From assembly GCF_011045095.1 (NCBI RefSeq), contig NZ_JAALDL010000008.1, positions 1 through 64,000 on the forward strand: a DNA stretch of 64,000 nucleotides. The letters are read 5' to 3'. The number at the start of each line of letters is the position of its first letter. Positions within the stretch are counted from its first letter, which is position 1. The translations under genes and the position numbers were made by a program. The notes below the pieces were generated by a model. The model saw nothing but the letters and a program-made list of their open reading frames with translations, was not told the DNA's origin and did not search any database. Origin of the DNA: Grimontia sedimenti. Lineage in GTDB: Bacteria > Pseudomonadota > Gammaproteobacteria > Enterobacterales > Vibrionaceae. Shown here piece by piece: positions 50,871 through 60,042 of the stretch.

Positions 50871-51991
50871 AGCGCATCCAACCAGTCAGCTAATTTTTCA
50901 GCTCGCGCATCCCAGGTATGAGGGCTGACCGCCGCTTGCTGGTGTGAATTGTTTTGCTTCTGCCCCGCACGTTCCAGTGCTGAGATCATTTCGTCCACAT
51001 TATTAACGATAGACACATATCCACGATATTCACTGACAGCAGGAAAAGGTGTGCTGATAACCGGACGCCCCGTGGCGAGATATTCGCGTAACTTCAGAGG
51101 GTTACATGCCTGAATCTGGCCGTTGTCGGTAAAAGGCAGCAAGCTGGCTGACCAATGTTGACTGTAACCAGGCAATTCGTGGTGAGGGCGCGGGCCCATC
51201 AGGGTGACGTTATCGTGCTTTGCCAAGGTTTTGGCTTCGTCGCAGGCATGTCCGATGAAGATAAAATGCCAGTCTGGCAGGGCCTCAATGGTGCTGTGCA
51301 GCATGGGGTAATCCAGCCATTCAGACAGGGAGCCGTAGAAACCAGCGATGGGCTTACCATCATTAGGCAAGTCTTTTGCGCGGGGGGCCGGCTTAGAAAA
51401 CAGTGAGTAGTCGACACCGTGTGGCAGCAGACGTGTGCGCATGGCAGGGAAGCGTGTGTAGAGGGTTTCACTGGCAGCAAGGATGAGATCTGCTTTGTTC
51501 ACCAATTCATTTTCGCGTTCTGCCACGGTGTCGTGGTCGACACCCGCCAGCTTGGAAAAATCGTCACCGCAATAATAAACCACCGACGATGCGCCCAGTT
51601 TGTCTGAAATATCCACTGCGGTTGGCAGAGAAGTCCAGAGGATTGGGTTGTGCAAGTTGGCTTTTTCAATGATGGGAAGCAGCTGGTTCATCAGCATACT
51701 GGATGCGATGGTTCTGCCGAAACGGGTTCGGGGTGCAGGCAGCGTTGATGGATTCACTAAGGTGAAGTTTGCAGGCAAGCTCGCCTCACTTTTCTCTGCA
51801 GTTGGGACCGATTTTGCGGTGAGCTTTCTCCACGCCCGACGCACATCGTTCATGGTGAGTGTTGGTCGGCGAAGGCCGATGGAGTTGACCCAAACCACTT
51901 TGCGCTGTTCCGAAAGACGACGGATAAGGTGCTGGGTACTTGAAGGCAATCCGCCCCAGTCTTCACCGAAAACAATCAAATCGCGGCTCAT
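50867..51991 (-). CDS. sypN: SypN-like glycosyltransferase
   Basis: 374 residues. GT-B type enzyme: 'IVFGEDWGGLPSSTQHLIRR' at the N-terminus, 'ILAASETLYTRF' and 'CNPLKLREYLATGRPVIST' near the C-terminus, the last being the donor-site block. It overlaps sypO and sypM by 4 bp each, so it is in one translational unit. Position matches sypN. Confidence 0.82.
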   Translation of the reverse strand: MSRDLIVFGEDWGGLPSSTQHLIRRLSEQRKVVWVNSIGLRRPTLTMNDVRRAWRKLTAKSVPTAEKSEASLPANFTLVNPSTLPAPRTRFGRTIASSMLMNQLLPIIEKANLHNPILWTSLPTAVDISDKLGASSVVYYCGDDFSKLAGVDHDTVAERENELVNKADLILAASETLYTRFPAMRTRLLPHGVDYSLFSKPAPRAKDLPNDGKPIAGFYGSLSEWLDYPMLHSTIEALPDWHFIFIGHACDEAKTLAKHDNVTLMGPRPHHELPGYSQHWSASLLPFTDNGQIQACNPLKLREYLATGRPVISTPFPAVSEYRGYVSIVNNVDEMISALERAGQKQNNSHQQAAVSPHTWDARAEKLADWLDAL

Positions 51992-52710
51992 CGTTTCATC
52001 TCCTCATCCGTGAGTGGACGAATCACTTTTGCTGGCACACCGCCAGCGACAACAAAGGGGGGCAGATCGTGGGTGACCACGCTGCCAGCGGCGACAATCG
52101 TGCCGCGGCCGATGGTGACGCCAGCCATCACAGAGACACCGGTCGCCAGCCAAACATCCTGTTCCAAAATGACATCGCCGACTTGGCTGTCGAGTTCAGA
52201 CATGCCTGCGGCGCGGTCTTCAGCATTGACAGGGTGCCCGGGATAGCCAGCGATAAAAGCACGGCCGGCGATGCGAACGTTGTCACCCAACACCACTTTG
52301 GAGCCAACAGCGATGGTGGTTTGCCAGCCGATATCGATATTGCTGCCAATGATCAACTCAGGCTGGATGTTACCGCTGGTGCGACCCGAGAAGGTGGATT
52401 GCCCTGATACGCGGCAGTTGTCACCCATGGAGATAGCAACTGGACCGCTGACGAAGGGCATACCGCCGTAGAGGTACAAACCACGCCCGACATGCTGCAG
52501 GCGACCCTTGAATACCGGTGTCCACCACAGAGCGCGAGTCAGGTTGCCCCACAGGGCCTGAATCACAACCGTGATTTTGTAGAGTGGTACAACAATGAGT
52601 TTTGGTGCTGGCATGCTCATCTGGAGCATGCCTTTCAGCATTTTGAACAGGCCGCGAGCGACGGGGCTCGGGCTGTGCTTTAACCAATGTCGGGTAGCTT
52701 GCATGTTCAT
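51988..52710 (-). CDS. sypM: SypM-like hexapeptide-repeat acyltransferase
   Basis: 240 residues. A left-handed beta-helix of hexapeptide repeats covers about 85-235 ('VGSKVVLGDNVRIAG', 'VSVMAGVTIGRGTIVAAGSV', 'VVAGGVPAKVIRPL'), typical of trimeric O-acetyltransferases. It probably acetylates the polysaccharide or a precursor sugar. It follows glmS by 5 bp. Position matches sypM. Confidence 0.87.
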   Translation of the reverse strand: MNMQATRHWLKHSPSPVARGLFKMLKGMLQMSMPAPKLIVVPLYKITVVIQALWGNLTRALWWTPVFKGRLQHVGRGLYLYGGMPFVSGPVAISMGDNCRVSGQSTFSGRTSGNIQPELIIGSNIDIGWQTTIAVGSKVVLGDNVRIAGRAFIAGYPGHPVNAEDRAAGMSELDSQVGDVILEQDVWLATGVSVMAGVTIGRGTIVAAGSVVTHDLPPFVVAGGVPAKVIRPLTDEEMKR

Positions 52711-52715
52711 GATGA

Positions 52716-54539
52716 TTACTCCACGGTCACTGATTTTGCGAGGTTACGTGGTTGGTCAACGTCGGTGCCTTTCAGCACAGCAACGTGATACGCCAGCAAC
52801 TGCAAAGGCAGGGTGTAAAGCACGGGCATCAGTATGGGGTTGCAATCCGGCATCTCAATCGCATGGGTAATATGGTCTGATGCCAATTCGATACCTTCGT
52901 GGTTACTGATCAGAATCACTTTGGCGCCACGTGCGGCCACTTCGCGAAGGTTCGAGAGTGTTTTCGCCATCATTGGGCCCGGAGGTGCAACCAATACCAC
53001 AGGCATGCTGTCATCAATCAGAGCAATTGGGCCGTGTTTCAGCTCGCCTGCCGGATAAGCTTCAGCGTGGATGTAGCTGATCTCTTTGAGCTTCAGCGCG
53101 CCTTCCTGAGCCAGGGGGAAACCTGTTCCACGGCCGAGGAAGAGTGCGTGCTCAGATTGCATCATGGAAGCAGCGACAGACTTAAGGGACGCCAGTTGAT
53201 CAATCACGTTAGATAAGCCTACCGGTAGGCTGAACAGCGCCTTGATCGCCGCTTTTTCTGCTGCGACATCCAGTCGGCCGCTGGCTTTTGCCATGCGGAG
53301 GGCTGTCAGCAGCAGAACCATCAACTGTCCGGTGAAGGCTTTGGTTGAAGCCACACCAATCTCAGCGCCAGCCAGTGTGCGCAGGAAGCAGTCACTTTCA
53401 GCGGCCATGGTGCTGGTATCAACATTAAGCAGTGACATGCAAGATAAGCCTTGCTCTTTGGTGTAACGAAGCGCGGCGAGGGTGTCAGCTGTTTCGCCGG
53501 ATTGGCTTATAAACAGCGACAGGGTGTTTGGCGACAGAGGAGATTCGCGGTAGCGATATTCAGACGCAACATCCGCCTCGACGGGAATCGCTGCGTATTG
53601 TTCGAACCAGGTGCGGGCGACCATGCCTGCATAGTAAGAGGTGCCGCAGGCAACGATAGAAAGACGGTCAAAGCGTTCCAGATTGGCTGGGAACATTTCA
53701 TCTTTCAGCGTAAATGTCGCGTTGTCACAGTAGTGGTTGAGCGTATTTCGCACCACTTCTGGCTGCTGGTGGATTTCCTTCAGCATGTAATGACGATAGC
53801 CTTGCTTGCCTTGGTCGTGCTCGGAGACCTGCAGTGCTTTCATTTCTCTGTGCGTGGTTTCGCCATGGGTGGTGGTGATCACCAAGCCATCGACGCTTAC
53901 TTTGGCAACATCCCCGTCTTCCAGCAGGCAGAGGTTGCGTGCAACACTCGCTAAAGCAATCGAATCAGATGAAATAAAGTGACCCGCAGCGCCCTGACCA
54001 ATCACCAATGGACTGCCTAGACGTGCGGCATAAACCGTGTTTGGTTCAGAAGCGAAGATGACTGCTATCGCAAAGCTGCCTTCTAACGTAGCGACAGCTT
54101 CTCGCAGCGCAGCTTCGGGTGATAATCCTTTATCAAGGTTGCGGGTAATGAGCAGTGGGATGCACTCGCTGTCGGTTTCGCTGTTAAAACGATAACCATC
54201 GCTTTCCAGATCGGTTTTCAAAGCACTGTAGTTTTCGATGATGCCGTTATGAACCACGGCAACTTTAGGTGTCATGTGCGGGTGAGCATTGGATTCGGAA
54301 GGTGCACCGTGGGTCGCCCAACGGGTATGAGCTATGCCCACAAAGCCTTCCAATGGATGTTCTTTCAGCAGTGAGCTCAAGGCATCAAGTTTGCCCGGTG
54401 CACGGCGGCGTTGTAATCCGGTGCGTTGTGCGATCACCAGACCACTGGAGTCATATCCGCGATATGACAGGGCACGAAGCCCACCCACTAATGCTGAGGT
54501 GACTGACGTTTCTGAAACAGCTGCGAAGATCCCACACAT
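52716..54539 (-). CDS. glmS: GlmS, glucosamine-6-phosphate synthase, within the syp locus
   Basis: 607 residues from the ATG at 54539 (GGAG upstream), matching the usual GlmS length. The N-terminal nucleophile is C2 ('MCGIFAAVSE'), with 'GIAHTRWATHG' and 'GNAHP'-like glutaminase blocks. Two SIS domains follow ('SIVACGTSYYAGM', 'LFISQSGETADTLAAL') and the C-terminus ends 'DQPRNLAKSVTVE'. It makes glucosamine-6-phosphate for UDP-GlcNAc. It sits where sypL is expected and downstream of a sigma-54 promoter, so it is likely an inducible copy that feeds the polysaccharide. Confidence 0.95.
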   Translation of the reverse strand: MCGIFAAVSETSVTSALVGGLRALSYRGYDSSGLVIAQRTGLQRRRAPGKLDALSSLLKEHPLEGFVGIAHTRWATHGAPSESNAHPHMTPKVAVVHNGIIENYSALKTDLESDGYRFNSETDSECIPLLITRNLDKGLSPEAALREAVATLEGSFAIAVIFASEPNTVYAARLGSPLVIGQGAAGHFISSDSIALASVARNLCLLEDGDVAKVSVDGLVITTTHGETTHREMKALQVSEHDQGKQGYRHYMLKEIHQQPEVVRNTLNHYCDNATFTLKDEMFPANLERFDRLSIVACGTSYYAGMVARTWFEQYAAIPVEADVASEYRYRESPLSPNTLSLFISQSGETADTLAALRYTKEQGLSCMSLLNVDTSTMAAESDCFLRTLAGAEIGVASTKAFTGQLMVLLLTALRMAKASGRLDVAAEKAAIKALFSLPVGLSNVIDQLASLKSVAASMMQSEHALFLGRGTGFPLAQEGALKLKEISYIHAEAYPAGELKHGPIALIDDSMPVVLVAPPGPMMAKTLSNLREVAARGAKVILISNHEGIELASDHITHAIEMPDCNPILMPVLYTLPLQLLAYHVAVLKGTDVDQPRNLAKSVTVE

Positions 54540-54597
54540 AATCGTTCTCCTTGGTTTTCTTTTCCGTTCATTGATGAGCGCCTTTTCCAAGAAGAGA

Positions 54598-54612
54598 GCA
54601 CTAACTGTGCCA
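54598..54612 (-). promoter_or_regulatory. Sigma-54 promoter for glmS-sypM-N-O
   Basis: The minus strand reads TTGGCACAGTTAGTGCT: -24 GG at 54611-54610 and -12 GC at 54599-54598, 10 bp between. The -24 box is a perfect TTGGCAC; the -12 box has GTGC rather than TTGC. It lies about 59 bp before the glmS ATG. Confidence 0.83.
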
Positions 54613-54647
54613 AGATGTAATAGTGTTAATTTTCAGATAGATAGAGT

Positions 54648-54675
54648 AAAACGCCGTGCGATAAAACGGCGTTTT
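54648..54675. terminator. Terminator-like hairpin downstream of sypK
   Basis: AAAACGCCGT (54648-54657) pairs perfectly with ACGGCGTTTT (54666-54675), loop of 8. It could end transcripts coming from sypK, separating them from the glmS unit, which has its own promoter. The right arm touches the enhancer-like site at 54674. Confidence 0.7.
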
Positions 54676-54688
54676 CTCATTATGAATG
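54674..54688. promoter_or_regulatory. Candidate SypG enhancer site upstream of glmS
   Basis: TTCTCATTATGAATG matches the TTCTCA-N3-TGA pattern of the palindrome at 46991. It is centred about 70 bp upstream of the -24 GG of the glmS promoter. Confidence 0.65.
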
Positions 54689-54710
54689 TCAGATTAATCA
54701 AATTGGCGGA

Positions 54711-54872
54711 TATACCAATCACAGTAAGTAGGTGATCAGAAATAGCGCAGGAAAAATGCTCGAGAACAAGGCGGAAAATTTCGATAAGTAGTTATTCTAC
54801 ATTCAAATTTTCCAACGCTGTTATCGAGCATTTTAACAAGCTAGGATGAGTAGATATTTACTACGATTGGTA
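54711..54872. repeat. 162-bp palindromic repeat at the missing sypL position
   Basis: The ends ATACCAATC (from 54712) and GATTGGTAT (to 54872) are inverted. Inner arms AAAATGCTCGA (about 54760) and TCGAGCATTTT (about 54824) and GGAAAATTT with AAATTTTCC extend the hairpin. It carries no gene and starts one base after the sypK stop. I believe similar elements are common in Vibrio-group genomes. Confidence 0.75.
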
Positions 54873-56300
54873 TTAGTTTGCTGTTTGCCTTTTCATCGCC
54901 TGAATCGAAAATTTGGGTAGCAGGCTGAAGCGTTGTGCCAGCAGTACCATAGAACCTATCGCCATCATCAGTAGCATAAGGCGCGCGATGTCTGACCATT
55001 CATACGTGGAAACGTAAAGCCAGAAGAAGCAAAAACCACCGCAGAAAAGCAAGGCTGTTAAAGGATAAGGCAGATGGTAAAGGTGCTGGCTCACAGCATA
55101 GAACAACACGAACCTAAGACCTTGGGTAAAGGTGAGTGCCATTAGCACACCCATCACGCCGTAGCTGTTTCCCCACCAAATCAAGGTACCCACAGCAACA
55201 AGAGCAGACACCACATTAATCGCCATTTGTCCGTAGGTGGTGTCTCCGGCGAAGCTGCCAAGGTTGACCAATTCAGCCAGCTCTTTGAACAATGCGGCAA
55301 TGATTAAAAAGACGGTGAAAGTCGCAGCGAGTTGATAGGTATCAGGGAGTAACCAAGTAATGGCGAGTGGAGCCAAAAAGGCAACCATTACTGAAATGAG
55401 CATCACTGCGGTCAGTCCAAAACAGGTATAACGTGTTGCTGTTTCGCGCCCGTTGACGTCATAAAGCACATCGAAGCGTTTTGGCATCCACCACATACCG
55501 AAAGGTTGCAGTAAAAGCACTACTGCGAGTCCGAACTTCGCGGCGACGCCAAACTGTGCCACCTCTTCGAGAGAACTGACTTCTGCCAGTACCCAGCGGT
55601 CGAAACCGTTCATGGTGAAAGCCATTAGGCCGCTCGCCATGATAGGAATACTGTAGATGAGTGATTGCTTGGCGACAGGCATGGAAAACGCCAATCCCGT
55701 TTCGCGAACCTGAATCACAAACAGAATCACTGCCTGTACAACAGCCGCAATGATCCCGGCTTCCAATACGCCATCGATGCCTCGGCCTGAAAGCAGCATC
55801 ACCACAGTAAGACCCGCTTGTAGCAGCGCGCGGCCAACGGCGACGGAGAAGAAGGTGAAGGCACGATTCTGCATTCGAATCCAACCGAGTGGTACAGCGA
55901 TACAACCTTCCAGCGCCAACATCAGAAGCACAAGACGTAACTGATAGGTGGTGAGCCCACCGGGAACCATACTGTCGAGCCAAGCCGCCAGTGACCAGGA
56001 TAAAGGGATCACCACCGCGCAGATAATCAAAGTAAGCGTAAAGATCCGCGCGGACATGGTGAGCCGTTCTGCCTCGGATTTACAGCGCCCAACAAAGCGA
56101 TACAAGGCATCTTCAAGTCCCAAACCCACCAGAATGCTGCCGAGGGCGGCGATACTGCTGACAATCTCCAATTTCCCGAATTCAGCTTGAGGCAACTGAT
56201 GGGTAATAAAGGGCAGCATCAGCAGAGAGATCCCTCTCATCAATGCCATGCTGCTGCCATACAGCAAGGTTTGTTTCATCATTGGCGATAACGCTTTCAT
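54873..56300 (-). CDS. sypK: SypK-like oligosaccharide flippase (Wzx-type)
   Basis: 475 residues with about 12-14 hydrophobic helices of the polysaccharide-biosynthesis/MOP type. The N-terminal 'LLMLPFITHQLPQAEFGKLE' (Pro-x-x-x-x-Gly) is characteristic. It should flip lipid-linked repeat units across the inner membrane. The start overlaps sypJ by 4 bp. Position matches sypK. Confidence 0.88.
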   Translation of the reverse strand: MKALSPMMKQTLLYGSSMALMRGISLLMLPFITHQLPQAEFGKLEIVSSIAALGSILVGLGLEDALYRFVGRCKSEAERLTMSARIFTLTLIICAVVIPLSWSLAAWLDSMVPGGLTTYQLRLVLLMLALEGCIAVPLGWIRMQNRAFTFFSVAVGRALLQAGLTVVMLLSGRGIDGVLEAGIIAAVVQAVILFVIQVRETGLAFSMPVAKQSLIYSIPIMASGLMAFTMNGFDRWVLAEVSSLEEVAQFGVAAKFGLAVVLLLQPFGMWWMPKRFDVLYDVNGRETATRYTCFGLTAVMLISVMVAFLAPLAITWLLPDTYQLAATFTVFLIIAALFKELAELVNLGSFAGDTTYGQMAINVVSALVAVGTLIWWGNSYGVMGVLMALTFTQGLRFVLFYAVSQHLYHLPYPLTALLFCGGFCFFWLYVSTYEWSDIARLMLLMMAIGSMVLLAQRFSLLPKFSIQAMKRQTAN

Positions 56301-57438
56301 CCTTGAACCTCATCGCGGGCGAGCGTGGCTTCACTGCGTGCGCTTTGTTGAGTGAGTGCATCACAAATGGCTGAGAAGCAAAGTTCGGCGCGGTATTGAC
56401 GCGCAATTTGGAACGCTTCCTCACCCAACTCTTTAAGCGACTGCATGTTCTGCTGCGCTTTTGCCAGTGTGCGGGCAAGATCCGCTTCATCGTCCGGCAA
56501 GTATTTCAGGCAGTTTTCGCCATCAGTCAGCTGGGTGTCCCAGTAGGCACCATCGGAAGGAATGATGACGCACATACCCGCAGCCATGGCTTCAAGAATG
56601 GATAAACCGAAAGGTTCTTTGGTGCTGGTGGAAACAAAAATATTGCTGTGCGCGCGAATGGCATCCAACTTTTCAGGGGCTTCATGCCAGAACACTTTTG
56701 TGATGCATTGCGGCGCGTCGCTGACCGCAAGGTTGGTCTGTTTCGGGCGGATAAAGCAAATGTGCGTTTCCGGGCGTTCAGACGGTGTCATGTGCGATAG
56801 CGCTTTGGTTAGCGTATCTAACCCTTTCCATTTCAGGAGAGAAGCCGCCCAGAACAATACCGCATAGTCATATTGGCATCGGGTTGGCCAAAGCGCCTTT
56901 GGCAGACCATTTCTGAAGGTCTGGAATTGAGGAAAGGCGGAAACATCTTCCAACGAGCCTGTTGCACTGATGGCGTGGTTTAACGAATCCCGCGTGGAGT
57001 CAAGATAATAGACTTCATCGGCAGACAGTAAGCAGCGGCCAATGGTTCTTGAGCGTGCAACCGGGCCATGTACCATTGCACCAGACGGTAACCCAGCAGA
57101 AAACGGGCGAGGTAAAGGCCAAGGTCAACACCCGGCCCTGATGCCGCGAGCGCCGTATCCATTCTTCCGACAAATAATCTTAACCAAAGCAATTGCAGGG
57201 CAATCAGAAAATGACGGGCGAAGTAGCTTAAACCCTGCTCGGTTTTTTCCAGTTGCTTTGGCATGTGCAAGGTTTTTACGTACGCCTGCGTTTTCGCCCA
57301 GGTGTCAGGGTCGGATGTCAGGATCGAAATGCGAACCGGCTTTGATTCCAACTGGCTAAGGATATGTTTGGTGGATACCTTAGAGCCGCCAGCAAAGGGG
57401 ATCGGATCCAGAATCACGATATGCTTTAAACGTTTCAT
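56297..57438 (-). CDS. sypJ: SypJ-like glycosyltransferase (GT4), interrupted by an apparent 1-base deletion
   Basis: The ATG at 57438 opens 'MKRLKHIVILDPIPFAGGSK', and this frame runs to a stop at 56980, giving 152 residues. The catalytic C-terminal half ('EPFGLSILEAMAAGMCVIIP') lies in a second frame from 57076. Protein sequence flows smoothly if 'GYRLVQW' joins 'VHGPVARSRTIG', which needs one more G in the GG at about 57074 (minus-strand TGGTAC read as TGGGTAC). Joined, it is about 380 residues, a full GT-B enzyme. Two separate proteins are less likely because neither half is complete. Confidence 0.78.
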
Positions 57439-58688
57439 TACACAGCCTCCGAAGGTTGACGGCGGAATTTGCGAACAAAGTTCAGTGACGCCTTAACAGG
57501 AGGCACAAATTGCCATTGGTTGGTCCAACGGGCGGTCATGCTTGGATTGGTCAGTAGCGATTGGTATAGAGCTTCAAAGCGTTGGGTATGCTGAGTGATG
57601 GTGAATTCCGCCATCACGCGGCGATAGCCATCCTGCGAAAATTGCAGGCTTTGCTCTGGATTCGTAAACAGGTGGTAAGCCGCTTGTGCAATCGCATGTG
57701 CATTGTCGGGTTCAACAAGAATCCCGGTTTTCTGATGGGCGATAACGCCTGGAATGCCGCCCACTCGTGGGGCGACAACCGGTAAACCCGCGAGGTTTGC
57801 TTCCGCGAGAGTCAGGCCGAATACTTCTTCTCTCGCGCCGGAAAGATACACATCCGCACCGCCACGCATCAGGCCGACGACGTTTTCCTGTTCGCCAATC
57901 AGGTGAATGCGATCTTCCATGCCAGCTTCTGCGATCTGGCTTTCCAATGCCGCGCGTTCACTGCCTTCACCGATAACAACGAGGTGGGCTGGCAAGCGCA
58001 ATTCCCGCATCTGGCGGCAGGCTTCAATCAGCAAATCGACGCCTTTGCGGTGAATGAGTGAGCACACAGTCACCGCAACGAAAGCATGGTAAGGAATGCC
58101 GCATTTCTTGCGTAAATCCTCAACAGGCTGGCTTAACAGCTTTTGGGTGTCGATGCCGTTTGGAATGACCTGACAGCGATTTTCGTTCGCGCCGTCACTC
58201 AGCAATTGGTCGACCACAGGTTGGCTGACACCAACGGCCACGCTGGCATGATGAAAACCGAGGGTGATGCGATCACGCAGTGGATAGCGGGAGTGCAGGT
58301 GAAGTACCAAAGGTAGTTTGCGGGCTCTGGCAACCAGATTCAGCCATTGTGATGGGGCACCACTGTTTGAATGCAGAAGAGAAATGTTGTGCTTATCAAC
58401 GATACGAAGTCCTTCGTTGACCAACTTGGTGTAACCGACCACGTCCCACTTGGGCGCTTGTTCCCCAAACAGCAAAGTAAAGTTGCTGACGTAAACCGGA
58501 ATATCGAGTTGGCGAACCTGTTCAGCCAATGCTTCATTGTTACACCAGAGCACAGGTGCAAACGCAGATTTATCGAGGTGGGTCAGCAGGTCGATTAGAC
58601 AACGTTCGCTGCCACGAATCCAGTTATCACCATAATGCACAAAAAGTACGTTCTGACGGGTTTGTTGAGTTTGCAGTGATGCGTTCAT
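57438..58688 (-). CDS. sypI: SypI-like glycosyltransferase (GT4)
   Basis: 416 residues; the ATG at 58688 follows GGAGGAAG. GT-B fold with 'GDNWIRGSERCLIDLL' at the N-terminus, 'VAVTVCSLIHRKGVDLLIEA' at the domain boundary and 'EEVFGLTLAEANLAGLPVVA' (E-x7-E) in the donor site. It starts a transcription unit: a sigma-54 promoter lies about 60 bp upstream, as for sypI in Vibrio fischeri. Its stop abuts sypJ. Confidence 0.85.
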   Translation of the reverse strand: MNASLQTQQTRQNVLFVHYGDNWIRGSERCLIDLLTHLDKSAFAPVLWCNNEALAEQVRQLDIPVYVSNFTLLFGEQAPKWDVVGYTKLVNEGLRIVDKHNISLLHSNSGAPSQWLNLVARARKLPLVLHLHSRYPLRDRITLGFHHASVAVGVSQPVVDQLLSDGANENRCQVIPNGIDTQKLLSQPVEDLRKKCGIPYHAFVAVTVCSLIHRKGVDLLIEACRQMRELRLPAHLVVIGEGSERAALESQIAEAGMEDRIHLIGEQENVVGLMRGGADVYLSGAREEVFGLTLAEANLAGLPVVAPRVGGIPGVIAHQKTGILVEPDNAHAIAQAAYHLFTNPEQSLQFSQDGYRRVMAEFTITQHTQRFEALYQSLLTNPSMTARWTNQWQFVPPVKASLNFVRKFRRQPSEAV

Positions 58689-58748
58689 TGTTCTTCCTCC
58701 AGTCCTTTTGGCGATGAAAGCGCCGGACTTGTGTATATGAGTGTGACT

Positions 58749-58763
58749 GCAAAGAACGCACCA
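58749..58763 (-). promoter_or_regulatory. Sigma-54 promoter for sypI-J-K
   Basis: The minus strand reads CTGGTGCGTTCTTTGCAG: -24 GG at 58762-58761, -12 GC at 58750-58749, 10 bp between. The -12 box is a perfect TTGCA; the -24 box TGGTGC deviates from TGGCAC. Confidence 0.78.
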
Positions 58764-58824
58764 GTTTTTAAGTGATTGAAATAAAAGAGCCTGATTGGAT
58801 TTCTCGCCTCAGGCTCAGGGTTTT

Positions 58825-58839
58825 CTTTCATTTTGAGAG
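58825..58839. promoter_or_regulatory. Candidate SypG enhancer site upstream of sypI
   Basis: The plus strand CTTTCATTTTGAGAG reads CTCTCAAAATGAAAG on the minus strand, the same TCTCA-N3-TGA pattern as at 46991 with imperfect arms. It is centred 70 bp upstream of the -24 GG of the sypI promoter. Confidence 0.6.
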
Positions 58840-58867
58840 TCAGATTTACAGGGAATATGCCGATACA

Positions 58868-58903
58868 ACCTGAATACGAGTAACTTCAGGTCGTTTGGGT
58901 ATA
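58868..58903. repeat. Hairpin plus repeat-end motif overlapping the sypH stop
   Basis: ACCTGAA (58868-58874) and TTCAGGT (58885-58891) are inverted, and CGTTTGGGTATA follows, matching the ends of the 264-bp element at 14271-14534. The sypH stop codon and last four codons (Tyr-Thr-Gln-Thr-Thr region) are encoded by this motif. Confidence 0.6.
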
Positions 58904-59893
58904 AGCCTTCAGCAATTTCGGAACGACAGCTTCAGCAGAGTAACGCTCTTTAATGGTTGAAATCGCGTTGATTTGCCACGTTGAACGCTTTTGCGGATCG
59001 CTGTTTCGCCAGTCATGGACTACATCGACCATAGATGTGACGTCTCCCTGTTTCAGCAACCAACCATTTTTCTCGTGCTGGATGAGCTTATCCAGTGCGC
59101 CGACATTGAAAGCGGCCACCGGAATCCCCCTTGCCATGGCTTCAAGCGATGACATAGGGAGGCCTTCAGCGCGGGACGGCAACACCAACAGCCCGATTCG
59201 CGGCCAGACCCTTCTCATGTCTGTCTGCGCGCCATGGAACACCACGTTAGCAGGCGCAGACTTTTCAAGTTCCTTGCGCATGGGGCCATCGCCATAAATG
59301 TGGAAGTCGAGATAAGGAAAGTGTTTGGCAAGCAGCACGAAACGGTCAGGCGCTTTCTCTTTGCTGAGGCGACCGACAAAGGCAATCTCTTCGCCGGATG
59401 ATAAAGAGAGGTCTCGGGTATTCACAAAGTTGTCTGACAGTTCTGCAGGGCAAGGGATCGTTGACAGAATGGGCGTGCTGACAGCGAACACTTTGTCGGC
59501 CAAAAAAGCGGTATGACGGTCAAACCAGTCGTACATCTTTAGCTTTCCTTGTTTTTCTTCGCCGCTGTGGAAGGTGCTTGCACAGGTGATTCCCATCATC
59601 TTACACATAGGGCGAACCAGAATGCCGGCTTTGTAACCGTGGGTATGAATAACGTCAGGCTTGTGTTTGCGTATTTCACGCCACAGGGTTGTCAGACGTC
59701 CGTCTAGCACTTCACATTGGAGACCTGCATAGAGGAGGCGGCGTTGGACAGGATGGCTGCCGTAGTTATTGAGAAAGACCACCGTCACTTCATTCCGCGC
59801 ACTGTTCAAGCCAAGCGCCAGATGCTCTACGTGAGACTCGATACCGCCGAAACCACGACTGTCTAATACTAACCAAATCTTCTTCGTTTCCAT
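58886..59893 (-). CDS. sypH: SypH-like glycosyltransferase (GT4)
   Basis: 335 residues from the ATG at 59893 (GGGTGG upstream). 'LDSRGFGGIESHVEHLALGL' at the N-terminus, 'IAFVGRLSKEKAPDRFVLLA' at the domain boundary and 'LVLPSRAEGLPMSSLEAMAR' (E-x7-E) in the donor site define a GT-B enzyme. Its last codons come from a palindromic-repeat end motif. A sigma-54 promoter and enhancer site lie upstream. Position after sypG matches sypH. Confidence 0.82.
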   Translation of the reverse strand: METKKIWLVLDSRGFGGIESHVEHLALGLNSARNEVTVVFLNNYGSHPVQRRLLYAGLQCEVLDGRLTTLWREIRKHKPDVIHTHGYKAGILVRPMCKMMGITCASTFHSGEEKQGKLKMYDWFDRHTAFLADKVFAVSTPILSTIPCPAELSDNFVNTRDLSLSSGEEIAFVGRLSKEKAPDRFVLLAKHFPYLDFHIYGDGPMRKELEKSAPANVVFHGAQTDMRRVWPRIGLLVLPSRAEGLPMSSLEAMARGIPVAAFNVGALDKLIQHEKNGWLLKQGDVTSMVDVVHDWRNSDPQKRSTWQINAISTIKERYSAEAVVPKLLKAYTQTT

Positions 59894-59948
59894 TTTTACC
59901 ACCCATTTCCAATCAAGAAAGTGAAAAGACTCTACCGAAAGCCTTTCA

Positions 59949-59964
59949 GCAAACTTAATGCCAG
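59949..59964 (-). promoter_or_regulatory. Sigma-54 promoter for sypH
   Basis: The minus strand reads CTGGCATTAAGTTTGCTG: -24 GG at 59962-59961, -12 GC at 59950-59949, 10 bp between. TGGCA and TTGCT agree well with the TGGCAC-N5-TTGCW consensus. Confidence 0.85.
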
Positions 59965-60024
59965 TGTGCTAACTCCTTGAAATAGCGAACAGGGCGTTAT
60001 TACGCAGTGTGTGCAAGGTGTTGA

Positions 60025-60042
60025 AATTCATCAAAATGAGAA
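60025..60042. promoter_or_regulatory. Candidate SypG enhancer site for sypH
   Basis: On the minus strand TTCTCATTTTGATGA (60042-60028) matches the TTCTCA-N3-TGA pattern. It is centred about 73 bp upstream of the sypH -24 GG and about 230 bp from the divergent epimerase promoter, so it could serve both. Confidence 0.65.
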
